Source: Marinobacter sp. LA51 (GTDB lineage Bacteria > Pseudomonadota > Gammaproteobacteria > Pseudomonadales > Oleiphilaceae). Taken from it: a DNA stretch of 64,000 bases. Positions 7,982 through 16,297 of the stretch are shown in pieces. A model generated the notes under the pieces. That model worked only from the letters and a program-made list of their open reading frames with translations. It did not search any database and was not told the origin of the DNA. The DNA lies in NCBI RefSeq assembly GCF_030297175.1, contig NZ_AP028070.1, forward strand, positions 2,790,001 to 2,854,000, written 5' to 3'. Positions within the stretch are counted from its first letter, which is position 1. Each line of letters begins with the position of its first letter. The translations under genes were made by a program, and so were the position numbers.

Positions 7982-9568
7982 TCAAACGTAACCCTGACTC
8001 TTAAGATAATCATCATAAGAACCACTGAAATCAGTAACCCCATCGGCACTCAATTCGATAATGCGCGTTGCCAAAGAAGAAACAAACTCCCGATCATGAC
8101 TGACAAAGATCAGCGTACCCGGATAATTCTCCAGCGCCAGGTTCAACGCCTCGATGGATTCCATGTCCAGGTGGTTGGTGGGCTCGTCCATCAGCATCAC
8201 GTTGGGCTTTTGCAGGATTAACTTGCCGAACAGCATCCGGCCCTGCTCACCACCAGAGATCACTTTAACCGACTTGCCAATGTCATCACCGGAGAACAGC
8301 ATCCGCCCTAACGTTCCTCGAACCAGCTGTTCGCCGCCGGTGGTCCACTGGGCCATCCAGTCGCTGAGGGTGTCATCTGAAGCGAAGTCGGCCGTGTGGT
8401 CCTGGGCGTAGTAACCAACCTCGGCACTGTCGGTCCATTTTACCTCGCCGGCGTCGGGCTCATAAGCGCCTGCCATGCACTGCAGCAGCGTGGTTTTACC
8501 GATGCCGTTCGGGCCGATGATGGCCACGCGTTCGCCGGCTTCCACCTGCAGGTCCAGCTTGTTGAACAGGGTTTCGCCATCGAAGCCCTTGCTCAGCTTA
8601 TGCAGGGTCACAGCCTGACGGTGCAGTTTCTTGCCCTGCTCAAAGCGGATGAACGGGCTCACCCGGCTTGAAGGCTTCACCTCTTCGAGCTGAATCTTGT
8701 CAATCTGACGGGCGCGGGAGGTGGCCTGCTTGGCCTTGGAGGCGTTGGCCGAGAAGCGGCTCACGAATTGCTGCAGTTCGGCAATCTGGGCCTTCTTCTT
8801 GGCGTTGTCCGCCTGCATGCGCTCGCGGGCCTGGGTGGCGGCGGTCATGTATTCGTCGTAGTTGCCCGGGAACAGGCGCAGCTCGCCATAATCCAGATCC
8901 GCCATGTGGGTGCACACACTGTTCAGGAAGTGGCGGTCGTGGGAAATGATGATCATGGTGCTGTTACGTGCCACCAGGATGTTTTCCAACCAGCGGATGG
9001 TATTGATATCCAGGTGGTTAGTGGGCTCGTCCAGCAGCAGTACGTCCGGATCGGAGAACAGCGCCTGGGCCAGCAGCACCCGCAGCTTCCAGCCGGGAGC
9101 CAGGGCGCTCATGGGGCCTTCGTGTTCTTCCAGGGGAATTTCCAGGCCCAGCAGCAGCTCGCCAGCACGGGCTTCGGCGGTGTAGCCGTCCATCTCGGCG
9201 AACTGTACTTCCAGGTCCGCCACGGCCATGCCGTCCTCTTCGCTCATCTCGGCCTGGGAATAAATCCGGTCGCGCTCTTTCTTCACGTTCCAGAGCTCTT
9301 CGTGGCCCATGATCACGGTGTCCATCACCGTCCACTCTTCATAGGCGAACTGGTCCTGGCGCAGCTTACCCAAGCGGACGTTGGGCTCCAGCATAACCTG
9401 GCCGGCACTGGGCTCAAGGTCACCGCCAAGAATCTTCATCAGGGTCGACTTACCGCAACCGTTGGCGCCGATCAGGCCGTAGCGATTACCGTTGTTGAAT
9501 TTAGCCGAGACGTTTTCGAACAGGGGCTTGGCCCCGAATTGCATGGTGATATTGGCGGTGGAAATCAA
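7982..9568 (-). CDS. ybiT: ABC-F family ATPase, YbiT type
   Basis: A 528-residue soluble protein with two ATP-binding cassettes and no membrane segments, as in the ABC-F translation factors (E. coli YbiT is 530 residues). Walker A motifs are [10 protein letters not shown] (about residue 36) and [10 protein letters not shown] (about 353); [10 protein letters not shown] and [10 protein letters not shown] are the two Walker B regions. The inter-domain linker ([20 protein letters not shown]) is charged and helical. The opening [18 protein letters not shown] is typical of YbiT. The start is TTG at 9568. ABC-F proteins act on ribosomes, often relieving stalling; the exact job of YbiT is less settled. 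Confidence 0.92.
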   Translation of the reverse strand: MISTANITMQFGAKPLFENVSAKFNNGNRYGLIGANGCGKSTLMKILGGDLEPSAGQVMLEPNVRLGKLRQDQFAYEEWTVMDTVIMGHEELWNVKKERDRIYSQAEMSEEDGMAVADLEVQFAEMDGYTAEARAGELLLGLEIPLEEHEGPMSALAPGWKLRVLLAQALFSDPDVLLLDEPTNHLDINTIRWLENILVARNSTMIIISHDRHFLNSVCTHMADLDYGELRLFPGNYDEYMTAATQARERMQADNAKKKAQIAELQQFVSRFSANASKAKQATSRARQIDKIQLEEVKPSSRVSPFIRFEQGKKLHRQAVTLHKLSKGFDGETLFNKLDLQVEAGERVAIIGPNGIGKTTLLQCMAGAYEPDAGEVKWTDSAEVGYYAQDHTADFASDDTLSDWMAQWTTGGEQLVRGTLGRMLFSGDDIGKSVKVISGGEQGRMLFGKLILQKPNVMLMDEPTNHLDMESIEALNLALENYPGTLIFVSHDREFVSSLATRIIELSADGVTDFSGSYDDYLKSQGYV

Positions 9569-9762
9569 TCAGAAACCTATAGACGTGAGGCCGGTACAGC
9601 CCAGAGTGGCTGGCGCCGGCAAAAGAAAGCCGGCATTGTACAGGTTTGCAGGATCAATCGTGAGACCGCAGAAACACGGATAAAAAGCCCTTGCCTCAAA
9701 CGTTGGGTACGGGCAGCATTCCGGTTCTGACGTTTTCAATAACCCACGTAAGGAGTTAAACC

Positions 9763-10041
9763 ATGGCACAGGCAACTGCACGCCACATTCTGGTAGACAG
9801 CGAAGCGAAGTGTGAAGAACTGAAGAAAGCCATCGAAGGTGGCCAGGATTTCGCCGAAGTCGCCAAGCAGCATTCATCCTGCCCGTCTGGCCGCAATGGC
9901 GGCGACCTGGGATCATTCGGCCCGGGCCAGATGGTGCCTGAGTTCGACAAGGCAGTCTTCAACAGCGAACTGCACACCGTGCTTGGCCCGATCAAGACCC
10001 AGTTCGGCTATCACCTGCTGGAAGTTACCAGCCGCAGCTAA
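9763..10041 (+). CDS. ppiC: Peptidyl-prolyl cis-trans isomerase C (parvulin)
   Basis: A 92-residue single-domain parvulin, the normal PpiC length. It begins MAQATARHILVDSEAKCEEL and shows FAEVAKQHSSCPSGRNGGDLGSFGPGQM, then VLGPIKTQFGYHLLEVTSR, all classic parvulin core motifs. It catalyses prolyl isomerisation in the cytoplasm. AAGGAG lies seven bases before the ATG. The stop (TAA) shares its last base with the ATG of the VanZ-like gene, so the two are translationally linked. Confidence 0.97.
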   Translation: MAQATARHILVDSEAKCEELKKAIEGGQDFAEVAKQHSSCPSGRNGGDLGSFGPGQMVPEFDKAVFNSELHTVLGPIKTQFGYHLLEVTSRS

Positions 10042-10991
10042 TGGCTTCAGGCAGTATCCCAGCCAACACGCCCAAGGGGCAGCGACTTCGTTCGCTGGCC
10101 CTTGTGGGTGTTGTCTTGATCACCCCTCTCCTGTTTATCGGCAGACCCGACTGGCTCCCCGGTGGCTTCAACTTCGCGGCCTGGAATCTGGGTCATGTTC
10201 TGTTGTTTGCCCTGCTGACCCTCGCCGTGAATCCCCGGCGCTGGTTCAGAGGCTGGCGTCTGTGGCTGGCTTCGACGGCCGCCGTGCTGGTGTTTGGTAT
10301 TGCGGTTGAAACCGTGCAAGCAGGTATGGGCCGCGATTTCGACTTGCGGGATCTTCTGCGCAACCTGATCGGCCTCTGGTTCGTTCTGGCCTGGCAGCCA
10401 GTGCTAACCTTCCGGGTGCGCAACCGTGCAATCACCGCTGTCCTGGCTCTATCGAGCTCCCTGCTGCTGCTTTACGAACTGAGCACCACCGGCGTGCAAG
10501 CGGCCCGTTACTTCAAGCTTGAGCACCAACTGCCTCAGGTTTACGACTTTGACCACAGTAATCCGTCGCTCTACTGGCGCGGGTCGGTTGAACCCTCTCC
10601 CCGGCATAACGATACACACGACCAGAGTCTGAAAATCGAACTGGGCACAGAACGCTACTCCGGTGCCTCTCTGTACCGGGTGCCATCCGACTGGCGGGAC
10701 TTCGACACCCTGACTCTGCGCCTGCACAACCCGGCGCCCGAGCCTCTCACCCTGATCCTGCGAATAAATGACATCCAGCACGAACGGGGAAGCAATGCCC
10801 TCAGTGACCGATACAACACCCGGCTAACCCTGACAACGGGGGCTTCAAGCCACACCATCGCACTTGAGGATATTGAGCAGGCACCGGCTACCAGAACCAT
10901 GAATCTGCGCCAGGTGCGCCGCCTGACCCTATTTGCAAACGGACTGTCGGAGCCGCGGACGGTTTTCCTGCAGGAACTTAGACTGGAATAA
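10041..10991 (+). CDS. VanZ-like membrane protein with a C-terminal extracytoplasmic domain
   Basis: A 316-residue protein. The first 150 residues hold about four membrane helices with the VanZ-like pattern (FNFAAWNLGHVLLFALLTLAV, FGIAVETVQAGMGRDFDLRDLLRNLIG). The remaining half begins after about residue 160 (YDFDHSNPSLYWRGS) and looks like a beta-sandwich of the carbohydrate-binding type (DTLTLRLHNPAPEPLTLILRIND). VanZ-like proteins are membrane proteins of loosely defined role, some linked to glycopeptide resistance. The start overlaps the ppiC stop by one base. Its last 14 bases overlap the convergent M24 gene. Confidence 0.8.
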   Translation: MASGSIPANTPKGQRLRSLALVGVVLITPLLFIGRPDWLPGGFNFAAWNLGHVLLFALLTLAVNPRRWFRGWRLWLASTAAVLVFGIAVETVQAGMGRDFDLRDLLRNLIGLWFVLAWQPVLTFRVRNRAITAVLALSSSLLLLYELSTTGVQAARYFKLEHQLPQVYDFDHSNPSLYWRGSVEPSPRHNDTHDQSLKIELGTERYSGASLYRVPSDWRDFDTLTLRLHNPAPEPLTLILRINDIQHERGSNALSDRYNTRLTLTTGASSHTIALEDIEQAPATRTMNLRQVRRLTLFANGLSEPRTVFLQELRLE

Positions 10992-12162
10992 GCGACCACG
11001 GATTGGCGGTCAGGGTTTCGGCGCCGTGTTCCGTTACCAGAACGGTTTCACTGCAGCCAATCCCCCACTGACCCGGCACCCTGAGGCAGATCGGCAAGTG
11101 GAACACCATGCCCGGCATGAACTCGGTATTGCCACCGCGGGCAATGAAGCCCGAGCCCTCCACCCAAGACGGCGGAAACTGGGCCCCGACTGTGTAGCCG
11201 AACACCCCAGAGAAAAAGACCTTCCTGGCCAGAGGAGCCAACGCCCTTTCAGCCTCTTGCGCTGCGAAATCAAAGGTTGCACCTGGTTTGATCGCCTCCA
11301 GCAAGGCGTCCACCACCCGCCGGCAGCCATCGAATACCCGGCGCATTTCTGCAGAAGGCTCTCCGGCGACCACCGTTTGCATCATCGGCGCAGTGTAGCG
11401 ATGCCAGGCCGCACCAAACTCAAGAAATACCGGCTCGCCCGGCTCCACCCGTACCCGATTGTGATTGGTGTGAATCACACTGCTGCGCCGGCCGGTGGTG
11501 ACAATCGGCTGCATGCTCATGAATTCGCTGCCACCTTCAAGCAGTGCCCTGGCGCCAACCGCGGCAATGTCGTTGTCGGTAACCCCTGGGCGCACGCTTG
11601 CCACCGCGGCCTGAAGCCCGGCCGTGGTGATCCTGGCGCTTTCGCGCAGGAACTCGATCTCGGCCCCGGACTTGACGATCCGGACCTTCTTCACCAAGCC
11701 GCCAGCATCCACAAAGCGCACACCTGAGAGCCTTTCCTTCAGGCCTTCCAACACCCCCTGTCGCAGTGAGCCATGCCAGGCATCGATGCCCACGGTGTCA
11801 GCCGAATCGTTTAGAGCATCAATCAAGGGTAACAACACCTCACCAATACCTTCCCAGCGATAGCCGGACACGTTTGGCACCCGGGTCGTCACCATCGCCG
11901 GTCCCATTTCGATGGAGGGAACCTGTAGTAGCAGAGACGAGCCAGTAACCACCAGGGCAACATGAACCGACACCTCGAAGGTGCTGTAGCCGGTTAGATA
12001 GAAGATGTCGGAACAGTCGGTCAGTAACAGCGCATCGATATCGTCATCAGCCATGCGCTGACGGACGCACATGAGGCGTTGTTCGTACTCCGCGGGTGCA
12101 AACGGGCACTCAGTCCCCCTCGACTGAACCGACAACGCTTTCTGATAAGCATTGAAATCCAT
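10978..12162 (-). CDS. M24 (creatinase/ectoine hydrolase-type) family protein
   Basis: A 394-residue protein with an amino-terminal creatinase domain (DIDALLLTDCSDIFYLTGYSTF) and a pita-bread M24 domain. In metal-dependent M24 peptidases the first two ligands are aspartates; here the matching stretch reads FLEFGAAWHRYTAPMMQT, with neither aspartate. That is the state seen in creatinase and ectoine hydrolase (DoeA), which cleave C-N bonds without metal. The start is ATG 12162 (MDFNAYQKAL) with AGGGAG upstream. The substrate is unknown; no ectoine catabolic genes are adjacent. It diverges from the metallo-hydrolase gene. Confidence 0.82.
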   Translation of the reverse strand: MDFNAYQKALSVQSRGTECPFAPAEYEQRLMCVRQRMADDDIDALLLTDCSDIFYLTGYSTFEVSVHVALVVTGSSLLLQVPSIEMGPAMVTTRVPNVSGYRWEGIGEVLLPLIDALNDSADTVGIDAWHGSLRQGVLEGLKERLSGVRFVDAGGLVKKVRIVKSGAEIEFLRESARITTAGLQAAVASVRPGVTDNDIAAVGARALLEGGSEFMSMQPIVTTGRRSSVIHTNHNRVRVEPGEPVFLEFGAAWHRYTAPMMQTVVAGEPSAEMRRVFDGCRRVVDALLEAIKPGATFDFAAQEAERALAPLARKVFFSGVFGYTVGAQFPPSWVEGSGFIARGGNTEFMPGMVFHLPICLRVPGQWGIGCSETVLVTEHGAETLTANPWSLIPV

Positions 12163-12270
12163 GGGAGTAACTCCCTGTTCGCATATACTTATGAGATTGG
12201 ACCCAAATCGCCGGTTGTACAAATTTCGAGCACACCGGGCGATGCTCGGCGGCAATGGGAGGCGGACCTA

Positions 12271-13395
12271 ATGCAGCAGAACCACAATGGCAGGGGCGCA
12301 TTCGAGATAAGCGTTGAACTGGGCGCACTCACCAGCAATGGTCACGATCCTCAGATAGTCGTGCGGGTAGGGCCCGCCGTGGCCTCCCTGGTCAACGGAA
12401 TTGGTGGCGATCCACTGATGCAGTTACGCCTGCTGCACGAATCCCGCAGTCTGCTGTTCGATATGGGTGACAGCGGACGCATGGCGCTCCGGTCGGCACA
12501 CCAAGTCACCGATGTCTTCATCACCCACTGCCATGCCGACCACATTGGCGGATTTCTGTGGTTCCTGCGCAGCCGAATCGGCCACTTCCCTTCCTGCCGG
12601 CTGTTTGGCCCGCCCGGGCTGCTGGGCCATATTGCCGGCATGGTTCGGGGGCTGCTGTGGGATCGGGTGGAAGACCGCGGCCCCAGATTCATCGTGCACG
12701 AGTGGCACGGCGACCACCTGAAACGCTGGCAACTGAACGCCGGTGCGGGCACGCCGGAAGCCCTGGAGGACCTGCCCACGCCCGGAGGCGTGATCCATCG
12801 GGAAACGGAATTCCGGATAAGAGCCGCGATGCTGGACCATGGCACACCCGTAATGGCCTATGCCTGGGAGCCGTTTGGCAAGCTGAACGTGCGGAAGAAT
12901 GCATTGCAGGAGATCGGTGCCCAGGCCGGGGCCTGGCTGCACGACCTCAAGCTGGCGGTGCTGAGAAAGCGCCCGGATGAACTGATTTCACCCGGTAACG
13001 GTGCCAGCTACCGGGCCGAGGATCTGGCGGCCCGAATATTGATCCAGACCGCCGGCGAACCGGTGGTTTACGCCACGGACTTTGCCGACACCCCGGAGAA
13101 CATTGTTCGCATGACCGATCTGGCGCGCGGTGCCCACACGCTGTTCTGCGAGGCCTCGTTCATGGTGTCAGACGTGGACCAGGCCAAACGAACCGGTCAC
13201 CTGACCACCGAGGCCACCGCCCGCATCGCCAACGCCGCGGGCGTGCGGCAACTGGTGGCGTTCCACTTCTCGCACCGATACGCAAGGCGCCGGGAGCAGG
13301 TCTATGCCGAGCTTTGCCGCTTCACTGATCGCTTGATTGTTCCGGAGAAAGAAACCGTGCCATCTGCTTGCCAACCGACTCAATCGGATCGGTAA
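12271..13395 (+). CDS. MBL-fold hydrolase, ribonuclease Z-like
   Basis: A 374-residue metallo-beta-lactamase-fold protein. The zinc motif is THCHADHIGG (H86, H88, D90, H91). Downstream are VVYATDFADTPENIV (metal-bridging aspartate) and LVAFHFSHRYARR (last histidine), the RNase Z/ElaC layout. RNase Z removes 3' tails of tRNA precursors, but many single-domain relatives act on other phosphodiesters. I placed the start at ATG 12271, preceded by GGGAGGCGG; the longer frame upstream overlaps the divergent gene and lacks family character. The 3' end overlaps the convergent DUF2059 gene by 74 bases. Confidence 0.8.
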   Translation: MQQNHNGRGAFEISVELGALTSNGHDPQIVVRVGPAVASLVNGIGGDPLMQLRLLHESRSLLFDMGDSGRMALRSAHQVTDVFITHCHADHIGGFLWFLRSRIGHFPSCRLFGPPGLLGHIAGMVRGLLWDRVEDRGPRFIVHEWHGDHLKRWQLNAGAGTPEALEDLPTPGGVIHRETEFRIRAAMLDHGTPVMAYAWEPFGKLNVRKNALQEIGAQAGAWLHDLKLAVLRKRPDELISPGNGASYRAEDLAARILIQTAGEPVVYATDFADTPENIVRMTDLARGAHTLFCEASFMVSDVDQAKRTGHLTTEATARIANAAGVRQLVAFHFSHRYARRREQVYAELCRFTDRLIVPEKETVPSACQPTQSDR

Positions 13396-14152
13396 TGGCT
13401 TGCTGGATGCTGTCGGTGACCACCCGGGAAAACGCCGAACCCGGACCACTTTCGAGGAACGCCACGTATTGATTCATTTCCTCGTTGTTGATGGTTTCGT
13501 AGGTAAACAGATAGCTCTCGTACACCTGTTGCTCCACGATACCCCGGATGGCGCCACGCTGGCTTTCAATGCGCTGCTTGAGCTGATCGTAGTTGACCGA
13601 GTCGCTGCTGAACGCGGCCATGGCAGTGGCCAGACCGAGCTGAACCGCAATGGACGTATCCACGGCGCTTTCCGTGGCGCGGGCGGCACTGTCGAACCGG
13701 TCGAACAGGCGGGCACGATCACTGCCCTGGTACTTCTCGTTGAGCGCCGGCGCCCTGGCCTTGATCTCTTTCCACATGGCCGGATCCGACGCCACGATTT
13801 CTGCAGCGGAAATTTTTCTGGCCACCGGCGATTGGTACCAGTCCGCGACGGCTTCCAGTTGCCGATCGGTCAAACCGGCTTCCAGGTCCTTTACGATTTG
13901 CTGTTCAATATCAGCGGCGCGAAAACTGCCACTGACCACGTAGCCAATGGTTTCGGCCACCATCGGCGGTATCTGGTTGGAGCGTTTCAGGCCCTCGCGG
14001 ATACCCTGGCTCATCATGGCCGGGTATTGGGCAACGATGTCGTCCACCGGTGACGCGGCCAGGACCTGCTGCGCCGACGGCGCTGCTGTGGCGCTGCCGG
14101 AAACCAGCAGGGCGGCAACTAAAACAGGTTTAACTAGGGTGCCAAGCTTCAT
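13322..14152 (-). CDS. Exported DUF2059 domain protein
   Basis: A 276-residue protein with a clear signal peptide (MKLGTLVKPVLVAALLVSGSATAAPS, cleavage after about residue 24). It is helical throughout. The region around residues 78-130 (DIEQQIVKDLEAGLTDRQLEAVADWYQSPVARK) is one DUF2059 unit. A second, similar unit near residues 210-260 (ETINNEEMNQYVAFLESGPGSAFSR) suggests duplication. The protein is probably periplasmic; no enzyme motif is visible. Its last 74 bases overlap the end of the RNase Z-like gene on the other strand, an unusually long convergent overlap. Confidence 0.82.
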   Translation of the reverse strand: MKLGTLVKPVLVAALLVSGSATAAPSAQQVLAASPVDDIVAQYPAMMSQGIREGLKRSNQIPPMVAETIGYVVSGSFRAADIEQQIVKDLEAGLTDRQLEAVADWYQSPVARKISAAEIVASDPAMWKEIKARAPALNEKYQGSDRARLFDRFDSAARATESAVDTSIAVQLGLATAMAAFSSDSVNYDQLKQRIESQRGAIRGIVEQQVYESYLFTYETINNEEMNQYVAFLESGPGSAFSRVVTDSIQQAITDPIESVGKQMARFLSPEQSSDQ

Positions 14153-14193
14153 TTATCTACCATCTCGTTATGTGCAGGCCCTGTTTATGACAT

Positions 14194-14961
14194 GTGTTCC
14201 GCTCAGGCATCAAGCAATCCATGGGCATTGGAGATGACAGTTTGGTAGGGAAAATCCGACAACCCGGGCGCCGACGCAAGGGACGCCGACCACGCCGAGT
14301 TAATGACTGGCGGTCACGGGTAAAGTGGTACGGATTGCCAGTGCTCGGCTTGCTGATGGGGGTATGGGCCACGTTGAGGTTTAGCCTGCTGGCGCCGGAC
14401 CCGCCCGCCAATCCCGAAGACCTGTGCGAAATCTTCCGGGAACACCCGGTGTGGTACGACTACGCCCGCGAATCCGAACACCGCTGGGGTACTCCCATTG
14501 CCACCCAGATGGCCTTTGTGTACTACGAGTCGTCGTTTCGCAGCCATGCCCGCCCGCCAAGAACCCTGCTCTGGGGCCTGATTCCATGGGCCCGGCCAAC
14601 TTCGGCCTACGGCTATGCCCAGGCGCTGGATCCAGCCTGGCGTGAATACCTGGCCGCCAACGGCGACGGCTGGTTTACCGTTCGCACCGATATGGAATAC
14701 GCCCTGGACTTTGTGGGCTGGTACAACCATCTGAGCCACCGGCAGTTGGGCATCGAGTTCTACAATCCTCGCCAGCTCTACCTGGCCTACCACGAGGGTC
14801 GGGGTGGCTACCAGCGCCGAACCTTTGACCAGAAACCGGACATCACCGCCCTGGCCGGCCGGGTACAGACCCGGGCCTTCCGCTACGACAATCAGCTTCA
14901 GGTGTGCGAGCAGGAATTCCAATGCTGGCGCTGGTACCAATTCTGGCCTTTTTGTGGCTGA
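14194..14961 (+). CDS. Transglycosylase SLT-like membrane-anchored protein
   Basis: About 255 residues, with a basic amino terminus (KIRQPGRRRKGRRPRR), one membrane anchor (about residues 48-65, LPVLGLLMGVWATLRFSLLA), then an extracytoplasmic domain. WGTPIATQMAFVYYESSFRSHA looks like the catalytic glutamate region of lytic transglycosylases. PTSAYGYAQALDPAWREYL and YHEGRGGYQRRTF resemble the later SLT motifs. It probably cleaves peptidoglycan. The start is uncertain: ATG 14194 or ATG 14221 (MGIGDDSLVGK); neither has a strong ribosome site. The protein ends CRWYQFWPFCG-like, rich in Trp and Cys. Confidence 0.72.
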   Translation: MFRSGIKQSMGIGDDSLVGKIRQPGRRRKGRRPRRVNDWRSRVKWYGLPVLGLLMGVWATLRFSLLAPDPPANPEDLCEIFREHPVWYDYARESEHRWGTPIATQMAFVYYESSFRSHARPPRTLLWGLIPWARPTSAYGYAQALDPAWREYLAANGDGWFTVRTDMEYALDFVGWYNHLSHRQLGIEFYNPRQLYLAYHEGRGGYQRRTFDQKPDITALAGRVQTRAFRYDNQLQVCEQEFQCWRWYQFWPFCG

Positions 14962-14967
14962 CTGGTT

Positions 14968-15867
14968 TTATAGCGAGCCGCTGATTTCGATGGTCGATTC
15001 CAGCCCCTGAAGCCGGTCCACCAGAAACTCCATCACGATCCGCACCCGGGCCATCTGCTGGGTGTCCTGGCTGACGTGTAGCCAGAGGTCAACGCTCTCG
15101 CCTTCCAGTGGATCGCTCAGCCGGCGCAATTCCTTCGCGCCTTCGCCCAGGTAACACGGCAATACCGCCAACCCGGCACCGGCGCAGGCCAGTGAGTGCA
15201 TGGACTGCAGGCTGTTACACCGGATCAGCGACTGGGCGTTTTTCAGATGCTTGCGATACCAGCGCCCGGTGGCCAGATGGCTGAAGGTTTCATCGGGCAC
15301 GATCCAGACACAGGCCTCCGGATCATTCTCGATGTCCATTTGCCGGTTGCGACGACAATAGCGGGCCGCGCCGTAGACCGCCGATTCGACGGCGGCGATG
15401 CGCTCGCCGTCCAGGGTAGCCTGGGGCTTGTTGTCGCAGCGCAGGGTCAGGTCGGCTTCCCGGTGGCTGAGGTTGGCGACGTCGTTGTCAGTCAGCACCT
15501 CCAGCTCAATATCCGGAAACTCCCGGACCAGGTCCGCCAGGATCGGACTGAGCAAGGCATTCAGAGTGGCGTCTTCCGCGGCCAGCCTGACTTTACCCAC
15601 CGGCGCGGAATCCTGGCCCACCAGCTTGCGCTCCAGGTTTTCCATGGCGACCGCCAGCCGATCAGCCTCACGGAAGGCGGTTTCGCCCACTGGGGTCAGC
15701 TGCAAACCATCGCGGTTCCGTTCGAAAAACTGCACTCCCAACGACTCTTCCATCTGGTCCAGTCGACGTAGCACCGTGGTTTGATGCACACCCAGCAATT
15801 CGCCAGCTTTGGCGAGGGTTCCGCCTATTGCCAAGGCGCGTATATATCGAAGATAATCCCAATCCAT
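14968..15867 (-). CDS. LysR family transcriptional regulator
   Basis: A 299-residue LysR-type regulator. The amino-terminal winged helix reads YLRYIRALAIGGTLAKAGELLGVHQTTVLRRLDQMEESLGVQFFER. The rest is the periplasmic-binding-like effector domain (KVRLAAEDATLNALLSPIL, ADLTLRCDNKPQ). It begins MDWDYLRYI, the WD-type opening seen in several marine LysR proteins. It diverges from the 64-residue orphan gene at 15997, which is a candidate target, although that is only position-based. The ribosome site is weak. Confidence 0.9.
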   Translation of the reverse strand: MDWDYLRYIRALAIGGTLAKAGELLGVHQTTVLRRLDQMEESLGVQFFERNRDGLQLTPVGETAFREADRLAVAMENLERKLVGQDSAPVGKVRLAAEDATLNALLSPILADLVREFPDIELEVLTDNDVANLSHREADLTLRCDNKPQATLDGERIAAVESAVYGAARYCRRNRQMDIENDPEACVWIVPDETFSHLATGRWYRKHLKNAQSLIRCNSLQSMHSLACAGAGLAVLPCYLGEGAKELRRLSDPLEGESVDLWLHVSQDTQQMARVRIVMEFLVDRLQGLESTIEISGSL

Positions 15868-15996
15868 AATGACTGCATATTTGCAACGTGAGTACGGATT
15901 TTAACGTATTACTACTGCAAAAAAGAACCCTTATACTTTGGTCCAAGTTAAAGGTAGATCGCTAATTAATACACCTGACAAAGGGAGGAAGGCGCT

Positions 15997-16191
15997 ATGA
16001 CTCAGAACCATATCGCAACCGTACAACCACTGCCGTCAAGTATCCTCCACAATAGTGAAGAGGTCAGGCGCCAGTACACCCGTGCTGCTTCCAAGCAGGC
16101 GGTTCAGTTCATCAGCCGAAAGATTCGGTCGTGGAAGCGCAAGGCAGGAGCCGTTGCGCCAGATATGACTCAGATGCAGGGCGGTCACTGA
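15997..16191 (+). CDS. Small basic protein of unknown function
   Basis: A 64-residue protein, MTQNHIATVQPLPSSILHNS and onward, with a basic helix in the second half (FISRKIRSWKRKAGA). I recognise no family. It is supported by a very strong ribosome site (GGGAGGAAGG, about six bases before the ATG), A/T-rich upstream DNA suitable for a promoter, and an intrinsic terminator 60 bases downstream. The gene therefore has its own transcription unit. The R/K-rich helix could bind nucleic acid or membrane; that is inference. Confidence 0.7.
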   Translation: MTQNHIATVQPLPSSILHNSEEVRRQYTRAASKQAVQFISRKIRSWKRKAGAVAPDMTQMQGGH

Positions 16192-16249
16192 ACCCGATCT
16201 GGAAAGGCGTGGGTGCCACAGGGCTGGTAACAGCGCAAAAGGATTTGTA

Positions 16250-16286
16250 AACGCCGGTGTTCCCGTTAGGAAGCACCGGCGTTTTT
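16250..16286. terminator. Intrinsic terminator
   Basis: The arms AACGCCGGTG (16250-16259) and CACCGGCGTT (16274-16283) are a perfect 10-bp match, followed by T residues. It lies between the small orphan gene and the convergent acyl-CoA synthetase. A TTGTAA tract on the left may give weak function in the other direction. Confidence 0.85.
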
Positions 16287-16297
16287 GTTTTCAGGGC

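Noticed and set aside
12079..12270. 64-codon extension of the RNase Z-like gene
   Set aside because: It overlaps the divergent M24 gene and its promoter; GGGAGGCGG marks the ATG at 12271.
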